From Amblyornis subalaris (Eukaryota; Chordata; Aves; Passeriformes; Ptilonorhynchidae): a stretch of 64,000 nt of DNA. A program made the position numbers and the translations under genes. Location of the stretch: positions 2,537,459 through 2,601,458 of the forward strand of contig JACAXG010000026.1 of NCBI GenBank assembly GCA_018881555.1. Reading direction: 5' to 3'. Positions 24,671 to 35,361 of this stretch are shown here, piece by piece (position 1 is the first letter of the stretch; each line of letters starts with the position of its first letter). The notes under the pieces were generated by a model. That model was not told the DNA's origin. It was given only the letters and a program-made list of their open reading frames with translations, and did not search any database.

Positions 24671-24715
24671 AAATTAAGAAATCTAGTTACTAAAAAATTA
24701 AGAAAACTAGTTGCT
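24671..24715. repeat. Degenerate 24-bp tandem duplication
   Basis: The copy AAATTAAGAAATCTAGTTAC at 24671 recurs as AAATTAAGAAAACTAGTTGC at 24695. There are two mismatches in 20 bases and the period is 24 bp, the same period as the duplications at 3853 and 5576. Confidence 0.88.
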
Positions 24716-27700
24716 TGTTTGTGGGAATTTTTTTTGTTTGTTTGCTTGTTTTCCTTTTTTCTCTAGACATGAAAAATGCAGGGGGTTAGGAAAGCAAGGA
24801 GGTGAATATTTCTGGTAGAATTTTTATTTTTTTAAAGAACTTGCTTCCTGAAAGTAATTTTATTACTGAAGAGCAAGGCACTAATTTTGTAGTGCTCAGC
24901 TTAATCATGTTTTCTTTAGGCTGGTGTATGCAACCTGAGGGTCTGCTTGCATCAGTTTCAATAAGTTTCAATGTTTGAGACCATCACCGTACTCTGTGCT
25001 CAGATATTTACATGAGATGGAACTTAAAACCACATATAGAAACTGTGCACAAGTGTTAGAGCTCCATTCAAACAAAACTAGAGTTTGAACTACAGTTGAA
25101 AAATGTTGAAGTACAGAAACAACTGCCTTGGGGTGGAGGTAGGACCCTAAAGAAACCCTAAACTCTTCCCTGACTAGAAGATTATACAATAGGAAAAGAC
25201 CTTTGGATATTTACTTCAGAAAATGTCTGTTTCAAAGTCTAAGTGTATGGTTAATGTTATATTTTTTAATATAGTTTGCTATGAAAAAATCTCCAAGACA
25301 TTAAATCTCACTTATTAAATTTTTAGCAGTTTGTTATGGGCCAAATACCAAAGGAATTAGGCATCATTTGATTTAAATCTATGTTTGGAGATTAATATTT
25401 GAGACTGGGAATTCTTTGTTTAATTTGCAAACAAATATACAGTTTTAGTTTAAGATTTGAAATGTCATGATCTCATTGCTTTCTAATAAGGTCAGGAGTT
25501 GATTAAACTTGTATGATCTTTAAGAAATTAGAAAACTGATCACAGTCCAACAACAAAAAAAAGATCTTTTCCCAATTGGGAATTTAGGCATTTCATTTCT
25601 AAGAACCTTTAATATTAAAACTTCATTATATAAACATAAGCTATTTTCCATTTCAATCTGAACATTTGTCTTGCTAATGACTTAAATGATATCCCAATTA
25701 GACTTGAATAATCCACTGAGGTATGAGCAGACTTGAATTTATGACTTCTTTTCTAATCAAAACTCTCTACTTTTTGTTCTTATAAAAGACTCGCTTCCCT
25801 TATGTTTTCCTGACTGTAAAAGGAAGCAAAAAAACCTGTGAGAAAATGCTATTTTCATACCTTACTTTTTCTGATTTGGGTTTATTCATGGGTGATATGG
25901 AAATTTCACAGACGCTCCTCAAGTTGATCTCTGCAATGCTAAGGTACTAAGCAATTCCTCTGATTATCCAAAATGCACTATCAGCATTCATCTCTTAAAT
26001 TATTACAAAATCTTCATCTAGGATGGAAAGTGTCTCAGTGCTACAAATACTTCACTTATTATGCAATGACTTGTGGAAAAGATGATTTGATGAAAAGGGG
26101 AGCTGTGGCCCTCTAAATCTTTCCAGCAGATTGAAAGGTCTCTGAGAAGTCTTCCCTTCCTTCTGCCTCTCCATCCTCTGACACTTGATTCAAGTGTGTC
26201 TGGCAAAGCTTGCTATTGTAGCCTGTGTTGCTCATGTGAAAGCAGATGATGAGTTAAGGTACAAGTAGATAGGGGGTTAAAAATAGTGCAAAGCAAGTTT
26301 TAATAATGCCGAGGAGCTTGTCATACATCCCTTGGGGTTGCTTCCTTCCCAATAATCCAAAAGAAGAGAGAAGCCACAATAGCACCTCTGCTTTGTTGTG
26401 TTCCTTTTCTTCAGCATCCCACATCTTCCTGTGCTTCAAGGGCTGCTGTTCCTAACCTGGCCCTTAAATTGTCACACAACTTGACAGCATTTCTTTGGTG
26501 GGAATGCTAATACAAGCTGTTCCTGACTTCAGTTTCTGCACTGCCTTCACAGCTGTGTTGTATATCTATTCATGTGATGCCAGTTCCTGACTGGGATGAG
26601 GTTTGGGTTTGTTAATCCAAGACATTGCTGCAGCACCATGGTGACTGCTCAATACAAAACCTGTACATTTTTAGAGTTATTTTCATTAATAAGATGGTAT
26701 GCAGTGAAAATTCCATGAAGAAAAAAAGACCTGATAGAAATTGAGGGGATAATTTGCTTGAAAACGCAGGGAAAGAAAAAATCTAAACAGATTCATTTTT
26801 CATAATATGCTTTTAGCAAAATCCTTGCAAAGGGAAACAAACAGGGCTACCAATCATACCACAGGGTGTTTTATACTACTTCAGAAATTACGTGAGGCTG
26901 TTTTCATTAAAAACTGAACTTAAATTTCTGCCTTCCTTCAGAGAGTGGGTAGCCAGAAGAAAAAAAAGGCAACATATTAATTAGTTACAACCTTGTTATC
27001 GGAGCAGTTACCATGTCCTAGACTATATGGTTTATGAAGCTGTACTGAAGCCAAGAATTTCTCAACAACCAGGCTGTATTGTGAGTCAGGACTAGAGCTG
27101 AGTTTCAAGTCTTTCCTTCAGGAAGACCACATGGCATGCATTAGAAACTACCATTGCATTGACTATAATTTTATTATACAACATAATTAACTTTTCTAGA
27201 CATAATTGTCATTCTGCATTAAACTTATAGAAGTCCATATAATCAATGTGTATATTTGCAAGTGTACAGGTGCATTAAGAATTCACGCATCCATGGTGCT
27301 CCGATCATTTGGCATCACTGCAATTCCTGTGCAACCACTGTTTTCGGTTTTGAATTTTCTTTCTCTCTGCTCAAGCACCTTCTCAAATTGTGTTGATTCT
27401 GCAGGTCGAATTCTGCTCTTTGCTGTGAGGTTTCTAAATTGGAGCCATCAAAAACAGGGAAAAGCAGTTGCCCTATTGTAGTCCCACTTTTCAGCTGAGA
27501 ACCAAACAGACCTATTCTTATGCACCTAAGTAAGTACCATGGACTTGCAAGAGACTATTGTAACGTTTTGTCAAATCCATAATACAGAAATAATTTCATC
27601 TGATACTGTAATCTTCAGAATGGAAAACTGCAGCTCTCTAACAGCACACAGAAACTTTATACAACAGTTTTTGTACAGGAAATGAAAAGCAAAGTCTTAT

Positions 27701-28874
27701 CCAGATAAAACTGCAGGGAAAATATAGATAGGCAGAAGAAAATTATCACTTGTGATTGAATTAGGCAAGGACAGGGAGGATAAGTCTACCCTTGTGAAGA
27801 GTGCCATGGGATCTTTAATGATCAGTCACAAAGGGGCCTGAGTGGGCTGTATCACCCAATTACTGCACAGATAGACCCATTAATGGGAGATGACAGCAAT
27901 CAAATATGCTTCTCTTTCATTTTACTAGCATATCTACTCTCCCACCATGAATTCCTGTGCTCACAAATCAAAAGTTTTACTGGGAGGGGACAGGGTGGGG
28001 AGAAGTATTCTTTTTCTTATCTTTCATAAATTAAGTTTTGTGAATGTTAATTCTGTGCCTCTGGCAGCAGTGCAAGAGGAAGGACACAGGGTTTTTTTTT
28101 TGGAGTTTATCACTCAATAGTGACTGTTTTCCCATAGAGCCAAAAAAATCAATCTCTGCTCGAAATGCCCCTGAAGACAGAAGAATGCATTGTGTGCCTT
28201 GCTGGTTAATATGTCTATCTGATGAAAAAAAGAAAAAATCAATACATTTTTCTTAAAAAGGGTTACCACAAGAGGAGAAAGTAGTTTATCTCTTTCTGAT
28301 TGATGAAACTGCATCAAAGTCAGTTATCCACCATTAAGTTACATATTTATCCTCGTCACCCTTCAGACTGCTGGAGTTCAGTGTTCAGCCAGCACTTCCA
28401 TTATAGTATTAAGCCAAAGTTGACAGCACTTGGAAAACTCAGAGAACTGGAAAGTTTTATTAAAATAAATGTTTGAAAGGGAAGCATGGGAGATCTAAAT
28501 AAATATAAAATTTTTAGCAAAAAAAATCAAAGGGTTTTGAGGGCCGGAAAAGAAGTGAGAACCTTGGCAGGCTGAGGTTATTGTATTTCTCAGGAGATTA
28601 TATATTCATGTTCTTTTCTGACAGCCTGCAGTCCCAGCGTTGTTATTCTTCTGAATCTCAAATTCACCATTGCTCCAGAGAGACTTGGTGGCCTCCATTC
28701 GTTTTTTTAATGGACAAAACGATTTGCAATTTTTAAAAATGGAGGTTAGAAATATTGCTTATGCTACCAGAGTGCCATTTCTTTAGCTTTAGGCTTCCTG
28801 ATCAAATATGTTGTTAGACTTGGTATACCATATTTATTGTGGAAAATATAAATATAAAAGAGTTGACAAATGTT

Positions 28875-29062
28875 GGTCAGACACTGGAACAGGCTGCCCA
28901 GAGATATTGTGGATGCCCCATCCCAGGAAGTGTTCAAGAACAGGTTGGATGGGGCTTTGGGCAATGTGACCTAGTGAAAGGTGTCGCTGCCTGGGGAAGG
29001 GGGTTCGAATGAGACGATCTTTAAGGTCCATTCCAAGAAAAAAACATTCAATTATTCTATGG
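28875..29062 (+). mobile_element. CR1 LINE, 5'-truncated 3' tail
   Basis: CR1 is the main non-LTR retrotransposon of birds. This copy keeps only the last 190 bp or so of the 3' untranslated region, in plus orientation. It starts in the conserved block containing CACTGGAACAGGCTGCCCAG, runs through the GTTCAAGAACAGGTTGGATG block, and ends at the diagnostic ATTCTATG octamer (29054-29061). Substitutions and the lost final repeats show it is old. Severe 5' truncation is normal for CR1. Confidence 0.95.
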
Positions 29063-32000
29063 TGTATGATGGATAGTCGCATTCCCTCTTCAGGAAAACA
29101 GAAGGGACTTATTTCCTCCAGTTTAACCTGAATTCCAGGTAAGGTAAGGGAATTACTACCTGTCCTTATTGACCACCAGCAATATTCATAGGATCATTAG
29201 GGTGCTGTTATGTCACCCAGTGCACACTCATCTCTTTTTAAAAGGCATGCAAGTAGGAAAAGGTTGTACTAGGTCCAAGTTCATCTTTTAAGTGTTTATA
29301 TTATCTACAATCAGTCAATTTGCCAAGGAAACACAAGAGCAAAACATGGTCTGTGAGAATTAGGTTTACACAATTTTGGACATTACACTATTCCCTTTAC
29401 AGTTTTACATGGTGAAGTTTCTACCCAAACATGATGTTAGCAAAGCTGTTATGTGTGTCACTAAGGAGCTTGAGTGGCAGAGCTGTGCAGAGGAGTTTCC
29501 TTTCCCCCAGCTCTCTGGTGCACTGCAAGTTTTGTGGTCTGACTGCAAACACCAAATATCTTTTACCGCGGAATAGAAATAAAAAGAGGCTAAACAGGGA
29601 GATACACTGTGGTTGGCAAAGGGTAATGCACCATTTGCTTGTCAGCAGGGAAATATTGCTGAGTTTTTAAAAGTTGATCCAAGCCAAGTAAAATCAATAG
29701 AAACATCCCCAGTCATTTTCACATGCTTTGCATCAGTCCTCTATAATTTATAAATTTTTCCATAGGTTAAACTTACATACAAACAGACCTACACAAAATC
29801 CATTTGCCTCCATCTCTATGAAGAAAAATCTGTGATTGGAAAATTTCCTGGAACTGTCAGCTTTCTTCCCTCCTTGGTGTTTCTTTGAGAGTCCAATAGC
29901 ATTCCCCTTTACGCAGGAGATTTTGCCCTAATCCTTTTCTTGGTTTTGTGTGTCTGACATCATCTACCCAGAAAATCTATAGTCTAAGTGAGACCAACAT
30001 TATTTTACAAACCCCTCCACCCTGATTAGGATTGTTAATCCCAGTTTAGTGTCTCTTGATACTGCAGACTTGCAGATCAACCTTTGAATGAGCAAACTGA
30101 AGGGTTTTTAGAGGTAGTGTAAATTGCCCAAATTTAGGGGCAGCAAATTGTTAAAGACCTACTCTCACGTTTTTGGTTTTTTTGTTGATCTGCTATGCAG
30201 CAATGCATGTGAAACTATATCTTTTCTCCTTAATCTACGACTTCTTTCTTTTTCTCTCTGGCATCCAGCCTAATCCTTCTACTTCTTCAGTCAGATGTAG
30301 AAAATGCTGTAATTCACTGTTTTCCTTCCTTCATGCTGTGTAGCTTTGGTATTGTTGAGTGAAATTACATTGTAGAGTAATGTGGAATAGAGTATTATAT
30401 AAGAAAGTGCTTTTTAAAAATAAGTCTTTGTACTGTGCAAAGTAGTGCTACACAGCAAATAGCTTGTGGTAATGATGATGATAGGAATCATAAACATAAA
30501 GGAGGAGGAGAGAAAAACAAGGTAAGCCAAAATTAGCTCACAGATTTGAAAGCCTGCCTAGTCTAGTAGGAGCCACCCAAATGTAAAATTACACCAGAAA
30601 TCATCATTGCAAAGATTATTTTTTAATTAGTAACAGACACATTAATTGTCATGATGTATCTGTTTATCTCTCAATAGAATAGGTAAAACATAAATTCTAT
30701 TCATCTTTCTCAACTGATTTTTTTTGATTGCATGAATAAGCCACCTCCTAATTAATTTCAGTTATGTTAATAAACAGCTATTAGACTACAGTGAAGCTAT
30801 TTGTTAGCCAGAGCAGATATATTATTTAGAGATTGTAATAACCCTAAGCATTCTCATTATTATCAATCTGAATAGACACAGATCTGCAGAGAGACAAATG
30901 CAGCTTCTACAAAACCTTAAAGCCTGTGAAAGTTAGAACTGACAGCAACAGCCTGAGATTCCGTAGCTCCACAGTGAAGCCAAACTCTCTGCCCAGTCAA
31001 CTGAAAGTTGTTTGTGATTAAGAAAGGATAACTTCTCACTGCACTCCAATAAAACTGTCCAATAGAAGAGGAAGGTAAAATTATTAGAAAACTGTTTTGG
31101 AAGGGACTTAAACTCTTACCGCAAGATCCAGGTTCTTGGACAATGTGGTTCCAAGAATGGATGGTGTTCTCCGCAGCTCTTTAATTTGACTGAACCTAAA
31201 ATTTGGAATCTATAACATCTCATCTGCTCTCTGTACCCAGACATTTCCAAATCACAGCAGCGTTGTACTGTGAGCTGAGCTTCAGAGAGAGCAGGCAGCC
31301 ATTTGGCATTTCCTCTGAGTAGAACAGGCTGTCCTTCCAGACAATTCCCCCCAGTTTGCGTACTGGGAAAGGTGTTCCCCGGTGTGGAATATCCCTTTGG
31401 CCAGTTCAGGTCAGCTGCCCTGTCCATGCCTCCTCCCAGCTTCCTGTGCCCCTCCTCACTGGCAGAGCATGAGACACTGAAGAGTCCTTGACTTATGGTA
31501 ATCGCTACTGAGCAACAACTAAAACATCAGTGTATTATCAACATTATCCTCATAGTGAATCCAAAACGCAGCTCTCTACAAGCCACTAAGAAAAAAATTA
31601 ATCCTACTCCAGCTGAAATCAGGACAGAATCTGAAATACAAGTACGATGGTCCCTGTCATGGAAATGGCTAAAGGCTGTGTCCATTCCTTCTTAGATATT
31701 TAAGTAACTTGGTCTTTAGCGGTGGTTCAAATCTGTCAGATTTAGGTCTAAATAAGGATAAATATGTTTATGTTACTGGTAACTCAAGACAGTTGACTGT
31801 ACTGAGCAGCTAGTACTTATCAAATACTGTGCTTCCAAGAACGTGCCTCACATCTCCTAATATTCCACAGGGTAACAATCTGAGATGGGACTCCTTCACT
31901 CCTCCTACTCAAGTTGTATTATAAAATGATTGAGAGATGCAGAAGCAGATTCTTTTAGCAAAGGGCCATGGGACATAAAAACCAGTGGATTTCAGTCCTT

Positions 32001-33231
32001 GCTCCAGTTTACTTATGGGTTTGGTTTGTTTTTCCCTTTCCTGTCCCATATATTTTGAACTCCGTTAAAAAAATAATCACGCTTTGCTGAAAAGAGTCGG
32101 GAAGAGGTGATTTGGGAGATGATGACTCGTGCCCAGGAAAGCCAGCTGACAGAGCTTCTGCCAGTGAGAGGCAATGATTCCAACACCTCCTCCACCACAC
32201 AGAAAATTAGCAGGTGGAGGGAAGATAACGCTCTACATCTTAAGACACAAGATAGGTGTGAGACAATACATTTTAGCTAAAAGTGGGATGAGTGGAGATG
32301 TTCAATAGGAGGGAGGAAAGGTCAAGAAATCTGAGATGGAAATCTTGACTGAAAGATGCAATGTGTAGGGAGTAGATGAGTGAGGAGCTGGGTAGGAGGT
32401 GGCGAGAGGAGGTAAAAAGTAATCTTCATGCAGCAAAATAAATGCTCACAAAAATCAGAGGTCGTCTTGTATTCAGGGCCATTCTATTTTTAGGGACTGC
32501 TGTATTTAATAGAAAATGCAATTTGAGGTATAAATTCTCATTCATCCTTTTGAAATCTTCCTCTCTGTAGATATTGAATTCCTCTCACAATAACTGCCAG
32601 GCTTCTATTTCTGCACAGGGAATTTGTATGAGGGCTTCATCTGCCAGCTGATATATTTGGGGATAAGATAAGGTCAGAGTAGGAAGAGAAAAGGTGGATT
32701 TCATATACTGAATAAGAAATGCAAACAAAGATTTAGAAACAACAAAATTACTTCAGAAGTTATTGCAGGCACATTTGGTAGTATGTATAGATGCAAAGTA
32801 CATATTGCATTATATTAGAGCGAGAAAGTTCAGTGTGTCATTTGCAGCAGCAAGTATTTCCAGAGATGATGAGAGGAATAAAAAAATTAGCACAAATTGT
32901 GAAAGATTTGTTGAATTTCTCAGAGCTGTAGTCTCACCAGTGACATTCTCTTAGCCTAAAAAGTAGAGGCTTATAGTAGGAAATTGCATTTCCTGCACAG
33001 GTATTTACAGAGCTATTGCATTGCTGATTCTTTCATGTTCCTTTCCCACCTTCCCATTTCCTTGCTTCCTCCCCTAATCTATATATTTTGACTATGCTAC
33101 AATTAGGATGTGAATTTAATATTATATATGCTTACATAATCTCCAGTGCATTAGGATCCTTCTCTAAATAAGGCCTCTAATCTTCATTCTTAATAATTCC
33201 ATGTGACAAGAAACCTGCAGGTGTTACTCTG
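29063..33231. other. Non-coding stretch, no gene seen
   Basis: No gene is supported; the longest open frame is 103 codons (31116-31427, minus) with no recognisable domain. The block 30600-30870 is AT-rich, with TTAATTAG, CCTAATTAA and CATTGCAAAG-type motifs that could belong to a conserved regulatory element. A short match to a CR1 end near 31096 is too brief to call. Confidence 0.68.
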
Positions 33232-33237
33232 TGAAGG

Positions 33238-33260
33238 TGGGAAGGGGGGAGGGAGGGGAG
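33238..33260 (+). other. Predicted G-quadruplex tract
   Basis: Four or more runs of at least three G, separated by one to three bases, lie between 33238 and 33260. They fit the canonical G3+N1-7 pattern on the plus strand. A short GT repeat follows immediately. No promoter features are seen beside it. Confidence 0.8.
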
Positions 33261-33694
33261 TGGTGTGTGTGACAGGTCAGAGCACAGTAACTCTTTGCTA
33301 CAAATGCTTCCGTACCAGGATCAATGATGTACCTGCACAGCCTCGTGTGGCTATACAGCAGCTGATGAATGTACACTGGGCCTCCTCCAAGCACCTTGTA
33401 ATTGATCTGGAGCAAATGTGCGCAAAGATATCCTACTGCTTAACGAACTGAAGCCCTGCTGGTTAGTACAAGCATCACTATGCTAACCTTCCTTCTCGGC
33501 TGATTTTAATCTTCTGGCTCCATCACACAGTTAATCGTTTCTCATTTATCCATATTAGTGGAAGATCATATGAAATCTATGTAAATTAGGCTGTGAGAGC
33601 CTCATTTACTACATTCACCAAAAACTTGCAGAGATATTTCTGTCAAGAGAACAGTGGCCTGGTTTTGATCAAGACCTGCTTGGTGTGGTATGTG

Positions 33695-34440
33695 GTATGA
33701 GGTCTAACAATGCCAAGTGCCAGGTCTTGCCCTTGGGTCACAACAACCCCAGGCAGTGTTACAGGCTGGGGGCAGAGTGGCTGGAAATCTGCCCGGAGGA
33801 AAAGGACCTGGGGGTGCTGGTCAGCAGTGGCTGAATATGAGCCAGCTGTGCCCAGGTGGGCAAGAAGGCCAAGGGCACCTGGCCTGGATCAGCAATAGTG
33901 TGGGCAGCAGGACCAGGACAGTGACTATCCCTTGTGCTGGGCACTGGTGAGGTCACACCTCGAGTACTGTGTTCAGTTTTGAGTTCCTCACTGCAAGAAG
34001 GACATTGAGGGGCTGGAGCATGTCCAGAGAAGGGCAATGGAGCTGGGGAAAGGTCTGGAGCACAAGTCTGATGAGTAGTGGCTGAGGGAACTGAAAGTGT
34101 TTAGCCTGGAGAAAAGGACTCTTTCTCCAGGAGGAGACCTGCAAGGAGGGTGTAGCCAGATGGGGTTGGTATCTTATACTGGGTAACAAATGGCAGGACG
34201 AGAGGAATACACAGCCTCAAGTTGCACCAAGGGAGGTTTAGATTGGATATTTGGGAAAATTTCCTTGCTGAAGTGGTAGTCAAGCATTAGAACAGGCTGC
34301 CCAAGGAAGGGGTGGAGTCACTGTCCCTGAAAGTGTTCAAAAAGACACACAGATGTGGCACTTGGGGATATGGTTTGGTGGTGGACTTGGCAGCGCTGAG
34401 TTAATGGTTGGACTCAGTCCCAGCCTCTGGGATTCTGTGT
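33695..34440 (+). mobile_element. CR1 LINE, longest copy in window (ORF2 end plus 3' UTR)
   Basis: This roughly 745-bp fragment runs from the C-terminal end of the CR1 ORF2 (reverse transcriptase polyprotein) into the 3' UTR. The first 130 bp still reads as ORF2 tail, with the recognisable AKCQVL and EEKDLGVLV segments, and is then broken by stop codons. The middle carries the CR1 'leucine-rich' tail region, the AGAACAGGCTGCCCA block and the GTTCAAAAAG block. The extreme 3' end is rearranged: the block before the final octamer is missing and ATTCTGTG lies at 34432-34439. It is a dead copy. Short open frames overlapping it are by-products of its GC content. Confidence 0.95.
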
Positions 34441-34907
34441 GCCCCATGTTACAGGTTCAGGGGTGCTGCTCTGCTGCAGGTGTGCTGAGAGCTGGTAGCA
34501 CCAGCAAAATTTCCCTAGGATATTTGAGTATTGACTGCAGCTTGCACTTACCTACTCCTTCCTCTCCTGAATGCGACTGTTGTGAAAACCAGTATCTGTC
34601 AGAGACTGAATCTGTTGTCCTTGCTGGGAAAACCCTTTGGAATACAAAAAGGGCATCGGTCTCTTGTAGGTTTTATTTCTGAACCTCCTTTCACATATTA
34701 CGCATGAACTTCTCGTCCTGTGGGGAGTTGTGTAGTAACTGCAATTGAAAAAAGAACCCCAAACCTAGACAGAGCATTTGGAGTAAATGCTTTTACGTTT
34801 TAAGCATGATACCAGGCAATTTTGGTCTAAATTTACTAGTGTAAAGTTGTAAAAAAGGTCAAAATTCAACTTCTCTCTCTGTTTGGGCTTTGGAGGATAG
34901 GTAACCT

Positions 34908-34948
34908 GGGTTTTGTTGGGGTTTTTTTTGGGTGGGGGTTTTTTGTTT
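34908..34948 (+). repeat. G/T-rich low-complexity tract
   Basis: Runs of three to five G alternate with T-runs of up to eight. One loop is eight bases, so it just misses the canonical G-quadruplex rule. It lies about 40 bp from the solo LTR. Confidence 0.85.
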
Positions 34949-34984
34949 GATTCATTTGACTTTGTTTTCCTGAATATATCTGAT

Positions 34985-34990
34985 ACTCTG
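34985..34990. repeat. Target-site duplication, left copy (ACTCTG)
   Basis: ACTCTG directly precedes the LTR and recurs directly after it at 35356-35361. It was created by retroviral integrase at insertion. Confidence 0.9.
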
Positions 34991-35355
34991 TGTGACAGGC
35001 AGGGACAGGCGAACGGAAGATCACGGGATGTCACGGGAAGGCAATAGCAGAGCTGAAACTTCTCCCTAACTCAAACCCTCCCTTAAGATAAGCAATCACC
35101 CGAAGTATGCATGTGCCCCCTCCTAAAAACCTAGTAGTTTTCCACTCCTTACTAACTCCAGCTATCCCACAGTCCCCTTTTCCTGACGTAGTAAAGTCCC
35201 CACTATTTAAACCCAGGAGATAAGATAATAAACGCCATTTTCGTCCATCCACCATAGTGGTGTAGTGTGTCGTTGGCCCGAGTGACCCGGGAGAGGCCGG
35301 GTTGCCGTGCTGTCGTCTCAGATCCAGGGCGCCTGCCTCCATTCGGGAGGCAACA
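34991..35355 (+). mobile_element. Solo LTR of a class II (ERVK-like) endogenous retrovirus
   Basis: The element is 365 bp long, begins TGTGACAGG and ends GGCAACA, the TG...CA termini of retroviral LTRs. It is flanked by a perfect 6-bp duplication, ACTCTG (34985-34990 and 35356-35361). Six-base duplications are typical of alpha-, beta- and related class II retroviruses. Internally a CTATTTAA TATA-like box (35202-35210) precedes an AATAAA polyadenylation signal (35227-35232) and a GC-rich R-U5 portion, all in plus orientation. No internal gag-pol-env sequence is present, so the provirus was lost by LTR-LTR recombination. About sixteen CpGs survive, which suggests a fairly young insertion. It encodes no protein; the 103-codon frame on the other strand is a by-product. 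Confidence 0.9.
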
Positions 35356-35361
35356 ACTCTG
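35356..35361. repeat. Target-site duplication, right copy (ACTCTG)
   Basis: This is the exact duplicate of 34985-34990 and fixes the 3' boundary of the solo LTR. Confidence 0.9.

Larger units (their letters stand above)
22741..28874. other. Non-coding AT-rich stretch, no gene seen
   Basis: No gene is supported; the longest open frame is 103 codons (23742-24053, minus). The stretch contains an A/C-rich tract at 24541-24610, a 24-bp-period duplication at 24671-24715, and a 12-bp palindrome CCCATTAATGGG at 27876-27887. Nothing resembles CR1, LTR or structural RNA. Confidence 0.7.
34441..34990. other. Short non-coding gap between CR1 and solo LTR
   Basis: This interval carries no gene or identified element. 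It ends in a G/T-rich tract (34908-34948) some 40 bp before the LTR. An A-run/CCCC motif lies at 34748-34765. Confidence 0.65.

Noticed and set aside
31090..31112. TTGGAAGGGACTTAAA, similar to a CR1 3' end
   Set aside because: The match is about 16 bases and no neighbouring CR1 block follows on either side.
33710..34189. Cluster of open frames on both strands
   Set aside because: They lie inside the decayed CR1 copy, and their openness comes from its GC content. Only the short plus-strand ORF2 tail has meaning.
35031..35342. 103-codon open frame on minus
   Set aside because: It is antisense to the solo LTR and is not a retroviral gene.
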